Source: Cristatella mucedo (taxonomy: Eukaryota > Bryozoa > Phylactolaemata > Cristatellidae). Taken from it: a DNA stretch of 64,000 nt. Below are positions 58,275 through 64,000 of this stretch, piece by piece. Every line of letters starts with the position of its first letter. Within the stretch, counting starts at the first letter, position 1. Location of the stretch: positions 820,001 to 884,000 of the forward strand of contig WPIO01000128.1 of assembly GCA_009760855.2 (NCBI GenBank), read 5' to 3'. The position numbers were made by a program, and so were the translations under genes. Under the pieces are notes generated by a model, which made no database searches, had not been told where the DNA came from, and saw nothing but the letters and a program-made list of their open reading frames with translations.

Positions 58275-60600
58275 GAGTTGTAATAACAATAATAATAAAT
58301 TTGCACAACACCCTCAGAGAACTTAATCTCTTTCTAGGCACTTGACATATGCTACAAAAGGGAGCATAACCTTGTGGTAACCTTGTGGCTTGTGGTAACC
58401 TGTACAGTAAATAAATAAATAAATCCTAGCTGATTAAACAGCCTCTTTTGTATAGCGACAGAAGAACCTATATGGCTATCACCACCGCTTTCAGTGGCGA
58501 TAAAGAATCGCCCACCGCAGGAATCGAACCCATGACCTCGGGACCGAGGTCGTGAAAGCAACCGCCTTACCTAGTGTGCCATCACGGCTGTCAGCATGCA
58601 TAAGCAGACATAAGACAACTCATAAGGACCCAGAAATGCTGTAAGGAGAAGGTACGGTTTAGCTTCTTTTTAAATGTCGTCAGGTTGGGAGCATACAAAC
58701 ATGAGGTAAGGTCTTAAAAAAGATTTGAGCTTGGTTCGAGTCATGGCTAGTCGATTTGTTATAGAAGAACACGTGGTGCCATGTCGGTAGGCTGGAGCCA
58801 GAGAATGAAGGGACCTGAAAGCGAAAAACAAAACCCTGAAGTCCATGTGCTTCTTAATGGGGAACCAGTGGAGGTCGGCTAGATGTGGTGTGATCTGACA
58901 GCAGCAATGCTTAAGACAGACAAGCCTGGCGGCAGAGTTTTGCACCAGCTGTAAGCACTTAATATCACAGGCTGGAAGATTATATCATAGGCTGGAAGAC
59001 CTGAAAGCAGCAAGTTACAGAATTCAAGACCAGATCCATTAAATGCCTAGTAAAATTGGATGTTGTATCAATGTCAAACCAGGCCCTAATTTTACTATAT
59101 AGCTTGAAAGTAGGCGGACTTGACTGTGGTGCTAATGTCAAATCCTCAAGCTGTATAAGTGGAAGGTCACGTCGGAACCGGGCACCTAGATTTTGTGCAG
59201 ATGCAACAAGAGATATGCTGGCTGAGCTGACTTTAAGCATTAGGTTTTCCTATTTCTTAGTCACACTATTTTTTGCATATGACTAGTAAGTTTATTTCAC
59301 CATCATTCAATTAGAAAAATTGTGCTGCCATTCACGAGCGAATGTCAGCAATGCATGCAGCAAGAGATCTAAGACAGTTGAGGATCTTGAAAGTTGAAAT
59401 AGATCGAGCAAAGTTGCATGTATTCCACTTAAAAATGAAAGCCTAGAGCTTGCTTGGCGAACAAGCTGGCAAGAAGAAGAGTCTAAATTGGGATTATAAA
59501 GTAGACCAAGGACAAAGCTCTGGAGGAACCTCTTCTTTGTTGGTTCCTTGGATGATTGTAGCCCATTGATATCACTGCTCTAGAGTATCCCATTAAATTA
59601 TGTAGTGAACCTTTGCCTTGCAGTGCCAGTGGTGCCCAGGCGAGATGAGACACTCTCGAGGACATGGTGATCAATAGAATCAAAAGTGGCCGAAAGATCT
59701 AGCAACACAAACAGAAAGACTTTACATATGTCTGCATTCCTGAAAAGATCGCTTTACACTTAAGCAATGCTAGCCCTGTACAATGATCAGCTCCAAAACC
59801 GATCAAAACTTACTTGCTAGGTTTAAAGTTTTGATATGTTTAGCTAGCCTGCCACTGCAAGCTCCAGTATTGCGTTGATAGAAACGCCTGTAGGGCGACT
59901 GAGCAGAAGGTGCTTAAGCATTCCTGGTCTAGTGTTGATTTCTTAATTGGCGGTCTGACATCAGACTTTTTGAAGGGTGCAGGGACAAGACCTGAGGCTA
60001 AGGATATATTTATTATGTTGGCAATGCATGGTAGCAGCAGATATATGCATTGCAGAAGAACAGTGGGAATGTGGTCTAGAAGGGTGGCAGTTTTCTTTGC
60101 CTGGGTGATAAACTTCCAGATGAGGTCAATACTGGGAAGTTTCGATGTGGACATTAAAGTGCTGCAAGGAACTGATGTGGTCAAGCAGGGCTGCTGCGGC
60201 CTTGTCCGATCTATCTTGCTGACAAAGAAGCTAGAGAAGTGAGTTGTCTGCTATAGGACTATCGGTCATATAAGAAATCGAATGTTGCAATGAAACAAAA
60301 GGTTACAACGAAGGTTAGCTCGCAGCACGGTGGAGCAAGCAGTGCAGCCTAAAGGCAGTCGATTGTTGGGGACAACATTGCCAGGCCTGCATCTCAGCCT
60401 CAAGGAACGATGGTGCCATGCTCTCTTGATTTCACAATAATAGGAAGAAACTGTTGCTGGGTATCGGTCTTTGGCCGCGTAGGTAGGCAACTGTGTAACC
60501 TTGGAAAGTTCACTTGCTAAAATCAGCTCATAAAAGACAACGGATGGCACAAGCTGAAATCTCAATTCTTCGGGCCCTATCACACACCTTTTCTTAGCGT
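58275..60600 (-). mobile_element. LINE-A, long decayed antisense copy split by a SINE
   Basis: Tail with (AAT)n at 58280-58296, then a family 1 SINE at 58407-58590, then RT end (MQNSAARLVCLKHCCCQITP, LHWFPIKK), SASISLVASAQNLGARFRRD, and upstream LLDHIPTVLL...NIINISLASGLVPAPFKKSD (RT N-terminal fingers, 60000-60110). A basic linker (EIKRAWHHRSLRLR, about 60400) fits the segment between endonuclease and RT. It lies in the peptidase intron in the same orientation as the gene. Confidence 0.82.
58407..58590 (-). mobile_element. tRNA-derived SINE, family 1 (copy 4), inside LINE-A
   Basis: (AAAT)n tail, cctagctgattaaacagcc, B-box complement ggaatcgaaccc, end gccatcacggct. Splits the LINE-A 3' UTR. 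Confidence 0.88.
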
Positions 60601-62145
60601 TTCCGATTGGGTCATTCGGTGAAATACGGCCAGATCAACATGCATACAATCTCACTGATACAGCAGCTTTTGAAAGTAAAAATTGCATGGCTGCTGATTA
60701 CACAGCAGCAGCTGATTAATGTGAAGGCATGTCGACAGAAAACGATAGCAGCTCCATCGGTAACTGGGACACCTAGCTAAACCTCCACTTGTCTGCGAGA
60801 ACCAGACTTGTAGCCATTATTAAATCACCAGCTGTAGAGGCTTGATGTCTTTTTTCGGTAGCATGGCCGATATTAAATTTCAGTAGTCCAGTCAAGACAG
60901 AACCAGAAAACTAATAAGTTCTATAGCCAGCTACCATCCGCATGAAAGGATACTCAAGGTGCTATAGCTGAACCACGTGCAGTGTGTTTGCACCAGCAGC
61001 AAGATAAAAGAACACATTAAAATAACGATTGAGTGATAAAGTTATGCCCTCTGTGCTACATGGCTTGGTTGGGCCCAGTAGTGTACATACGATGAAGTTT
61101 CTGATCAATGTGCACACGATATGACGGTATGACGATAGTGTGACTGGTATTATAAGAAGGCGTGCATATGCCGAGCTGCAAAGACTATGTCGGCTGAGCT
61201 GACTGTGACAAGGTTAGGAAATGGCTTGGGGAATGCTGCAGAGGAAGCCATGGTCACTAAAGGCTCAGAGATTCCAAGGTTCAGCTTTAAATTCTTCAGA
61301 CCCATCAGCTGGTTTTCTAGAGCTTAAATTTGGAGCAGTTCACTATATATTCTAAAAATATCCCTAATCCTGGAATGAGCTACTTTAAAGTATCGTATTT
61401 CACCATGTATAAGCTTCCTTTTGTTCTCCACAATGTGGGGTCGGATAATGAAGAAGCGGCTTATATGTGGGAGGCTACGTTTTAACATTAGAGAATGAAA
61501 GATGAGGCAGTCTATGAAGAGAGTGACCACGACAATAACGATAGCAAAGTTTCAACCAAATTTTGATATGAACGAAGAAGATGAAAAGGATAGGGTATCA
61601 TCACCATTCCTGATGCAGAGGATAGTAATAGTGACACGGGTGATTATTATGAGTCTTGATATTGTTCAGTTCATTAGTTATTGAATAAAAATACTCTTTC
61701 GAAAAATAGATTAAAAAATCTGGGGGCTTATACTTCAGAGGGGCTTATATACGGTAAAGAATGGTCACTAATTCTCCAAAGTTTCACCACCTACAGGTGA
61801 GGTTACGAAATAATTGTTGACTTTAGGCAGACAAGAATAATATGAATCAATGAGCATTTAAATCTTCATCAATCACAAATATGTCCACCTATGGTAATTG
61901 AGTCCCTAGAGCAACGTGTGTCATTGAGCTACCGACACTACTACTTCTACCGGACTTAGAGGCAGATAGCTTTAGATTGCTTTCTGGCTTAATCCACCCT
62001 AGCCAGATCCTAAATCGCATGACTAACAAAAGCACATATGTAGGGATGGGTGGATGAACAGAGAGAAGCAAACTCATTGCCGGTCGTGGAACTGCATATA
62101 ATCTATCCCAGCGAGGTCGAAAGCCACTGTTAGTTTCAGACCCAA
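60600..62145. other. Intronic DNA, possible further LINE remains
   Basis: The stretch 60820-60960 (cagtagtccagtcaagacag) resembles part of the LINE-B RT region near 41470, but the match is weak. Nothing else recognised. Confidence 0.3.
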
Positions 62146-62149
62146 ATTA

Positions 62150-62322
62150 AATACTAGCCAATTCAACAGCCTCTTTTGTATAACGACAGGAGAGCATTTA
62201 CGGCTAACACCACTGCTTGCAGCTGCAATATAGGGTCGCTCACCACAGGATTAGAGCCCACAAGCTCGGGACTGATGTCGTGAAAAGCAACTGCCTTACC
62301 TAGTGTGCCATCACGGCTAACC
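62150..62322 (-). mobile_element. tRNA-derived SINE, family 1 (copy 5)
   Basis: tagccaattcaacagcctct, ggattagagccc (diverged B box), and gtgccatcacggctaacc end. Confidence 0.82.
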
Positions 62323-62775
62323 AAGGTCACAAAGCCAAGGTTAGTGCCAGAAATAACACCCTCATATGTAGCACTAATCTTAGCTTGCAACCTTTTAACT
62401 AACAGGTAACAAATTAGTGCCCGACTTTTCTGCAATTGTGAAGAGTAAGTGAATGCAATTACATAGACATGCATGTATGGGTATGTGTGCACACTTATGC
62501 ATGCGCTGCACAAAAGTTTGTGCATGGGGTTGTGTATGCAGGTAGATGAAGGGTAGGCGGTGTGTGTGAGCGAGTGCATAAGCAAGTGCTAAGATCTGGC
62601 CATAGACCAATCAATTTCGACATTCATACCATATTGTTGCTAGTTTTTAAATGTTTACAGCACAATAGTGATCATTAAGGAAGGGTTCATGAGATGAAAC
62701 AAAGATCAAAGGTGAAGTGAAATATTATTACTATTATCGAACAGAGCTACCACAGGACAGATCAGAGGTACCTAC

Positions 62776-62985
62776 CTGCTTGTACGTCAGGTCGATCCCA
62801 AACGTGGTAGCATGTCATGAAGTACTTTTGTTGCGATGAGCCGACACAGAAACCTGTACCGATTATCTGGTCAGTGATTACGGCTCCGACTGATTTGCTT
62901 AGCTCGCCAATCATCCGCATGGCCTGAGCAGAATAAATGCCTCCGGAAGTTGCCGAGCGAGCAAAGTGGGACCCCTTGCTCCATT
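62776..62985 (-). CDS. FAM111-like serine peptidase, exon carrying the catalytic His
   Basis: 210-base exon between acceptor ttcttgtAG (62986-62987) and donor AAGCAG|GTAGGT. It reads EWSKGSHFARSATSGGIYSA, then VGAVITDQIIGTGFCVGSS and KYFMTCYHVWDR. GTGF(C)VG followed by FMTCYHV is the entry to a trypsin-like fold; the His codon is at 62804-62806. Phase 1 at both ends keeps the frame with the flanking exons. FAM111A/B and related stress-type peptidases share this arrangement, and FAM111 is the best family match I can name from memory. Confidence 0.82.
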
Positions 62986-63444
62986 CTACAAGAACAAATA
63001 CAAAATGCACATCAGCAATGCATCTTGACGCCCGTGGAGATAGCGAGTAGCAGAGGACGAGACTGCACGATGCAAATTTAAAAATAGAAAGGACTCTGGG
63101 TATGCTGAGCTGAAAATAGCAAGCCTGAGTTATAGATGGCATGAATACGTCCGCATATACAACGAACAGCAGGTCTGTGCTATAGCTTGAGGTACGCCTT
63201 CGCTTAATACCAGGATAAGTGATTTACATGAATGCTCTGCAGCAGTCCATGGTTACATCATCGGCATCAAGTGCTCGGTTGACACTAGCCAAATTCGAAA
63301 AGTCGCATCGGAAATTCAGCTGCAACAGCTAACGGCTTCATAAATTGCTTCAAATAAGGAGCAGCAGGTAGAAGTGTTCACCATCGCATTAACTATGTAT
63401 GCGAAACATATTCCAGTAGCTCTCGAACGGCCCGCATGACTCAC
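62986..63444 (-). other. Intron between the first two visible peptidase exons
   Basis: 459 bases with GTGAGT donor and TTCTTGTAG acceptor on the - strand; no repeats seen. Confidence 0.8.
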
Positions 63445-64000
63445 CGCTTTCTGCGGGCTGGTTGTCACGAGTGAAACCGAGCTGCGGCATGTAGCACGTG
63501 CCCTCATAGTCTTGGACTTGAAACTTGTCGCATATTTCTTCGCCCAGCGATCGATCTGCCGTCGCTCTGTGCAGATGCAGCGAGAACGTGCGCAGCTGCG
63601 ACTGCTGCTGCTGCCCGGCTAGCTGGAACAGCCAGGCAGCCGGCTGGCCTCCTAAGGCCTGGCCCACAGCAGCCTGGCTGGCTGAGGCAGCCAGGCCCAG
63701 CAGCTGTCGCGGTGCAATCTCTTCGCAGGCGTGATGGTGCAGCTTGCCACCATCGTCCACGGCGCTCGTCAGCCGGGCAACTAGAGGCTCGCCCTCAGTG
63801 AAAGCTGCCACCACTTGCCGAGGAGCAGGCATTTCCGGCTGCCCGGGCTCGGCCGTCTTCCAAGCTCCTAGCCAAGTTGCCAGCACCTGCGGCTCGCTGT
63901 GGCACAGAGCTTGCACCTCGACGTGGGTGTGGCGCATCGACATGAAGAATTGCACGGCTACGTGCAGCTTGCCTGCTGTCCGTTGCTGCTGCTGCTGCCT
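63445..64000 (-). CDS. FAM111-like trypsin-type serine peptidase, 5' exon (partial, runs off the window)
   Basis: Open - strand frame from the window edge to a consensus donor (AAAGCG|GTGAGT) at 63445, giving about 185 residues in phase 1. It begins in a polyglutamine run and has a Q/A/G-rich stretch (AGQQQQSQ) near 63600. No start codon can be chosen because the exon continues past 64000. Its last codon joins exactly in frame to the next exon to give NQPAES-E-WSKGSHF. FAM111 proteins carry ubiquitin-like folds before the protease; segments here (such as VVAAFTEGEPLVARLTSAV and FSLHLHRATADRSLGEEI) could be such folds, but that is only a guess from sequence feel. Confidence 0.75.

Larger units (their letters stand above)
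57236..62775 (-). other. Intron of the FAM111-like peptidase gene
   Basis: 5,540 bases with GT-AG ends on the - strand. Holds LINE-A, SINE and tail fragments described separately; the rest is unremarkable. Confidence 0.8.

Overview
This is a stretch of an animal nuclear genome, almost certainly from an invertebrate. Genes have spliceosomal introns with GT-AG ends. Most of the DNA is non-coding and filled with decayed LINEs, tRNA-derived SINEs, DNA transposons, microsatellites and minisatellites. The species cannot be fixed from sequence alone. TMEM45-family membrane proteins, L2/CR1-like LINEs ending in (ATT)n and SINEs sharing the LINE 3' end are all metazoan traits.

Three genes are well supported. 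Two are tandem TMEM45-like paralogues on the + strand, with coding exons at 3341-3882/4996-5150/7684-7850 and 30964-31505/39766-39920/44125-44282. They have identical intron positions and phases and encode about 287 and 284 residue seven-pass membrane proteins, so they arose by tandem duplication. The third, on the - strand at the right end, is partial: exons at 64000-63445, 62985-62776 and 57235-56586 encode a trypsin-fold serine peptidase resembling FAM111, with all three catalytic residues visible; its 5' end lies beyond the window.

Layout: 1-2.8 kb is GC-rich then AT-richer intergenic DNA with a perfect 26-bp hairpin; 2.78-3.05 kb is a 17-bp GC-rich minisatellite just upstream of the first TMEM45 gene; 3.3-8.35 kb is that gene; 9-30 kb is an intergenic interval of LINE, SINE and hAT remains, GC-rich islands and long (GA)n/(CT)n tracts; 30.9-44.8 kb is the second TMEM45 gene, whose introns hold two large nested retrotransposon composites; 44.8-56.5 kb is repeat-rich intergenic DNA with a second 17-bp minisatellite and a Tigger/pogo-like DNA transposon; 56.6-64 kb is the peptidase gene, with a SINE-split LINE in its intron.

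Most notable: (i) two LINE-B copies, in opposite orientation and in different introns of the same gene, carry a LINE-A insertion at the same point and in the same relative orientation but with different 5' truncations; (ii) a tRNA-derived SINE carries the 3' end of LINE-A; (iii) a perfect 20-bp palindrome is preserved in the last exon of both TMEM45 paralogues; (iv) several perfect or near-perfect inverted repeats lie in intergenic DNA, mostly in GC-rich islands. All percentages and alignments are hand-made; no database search was possible.
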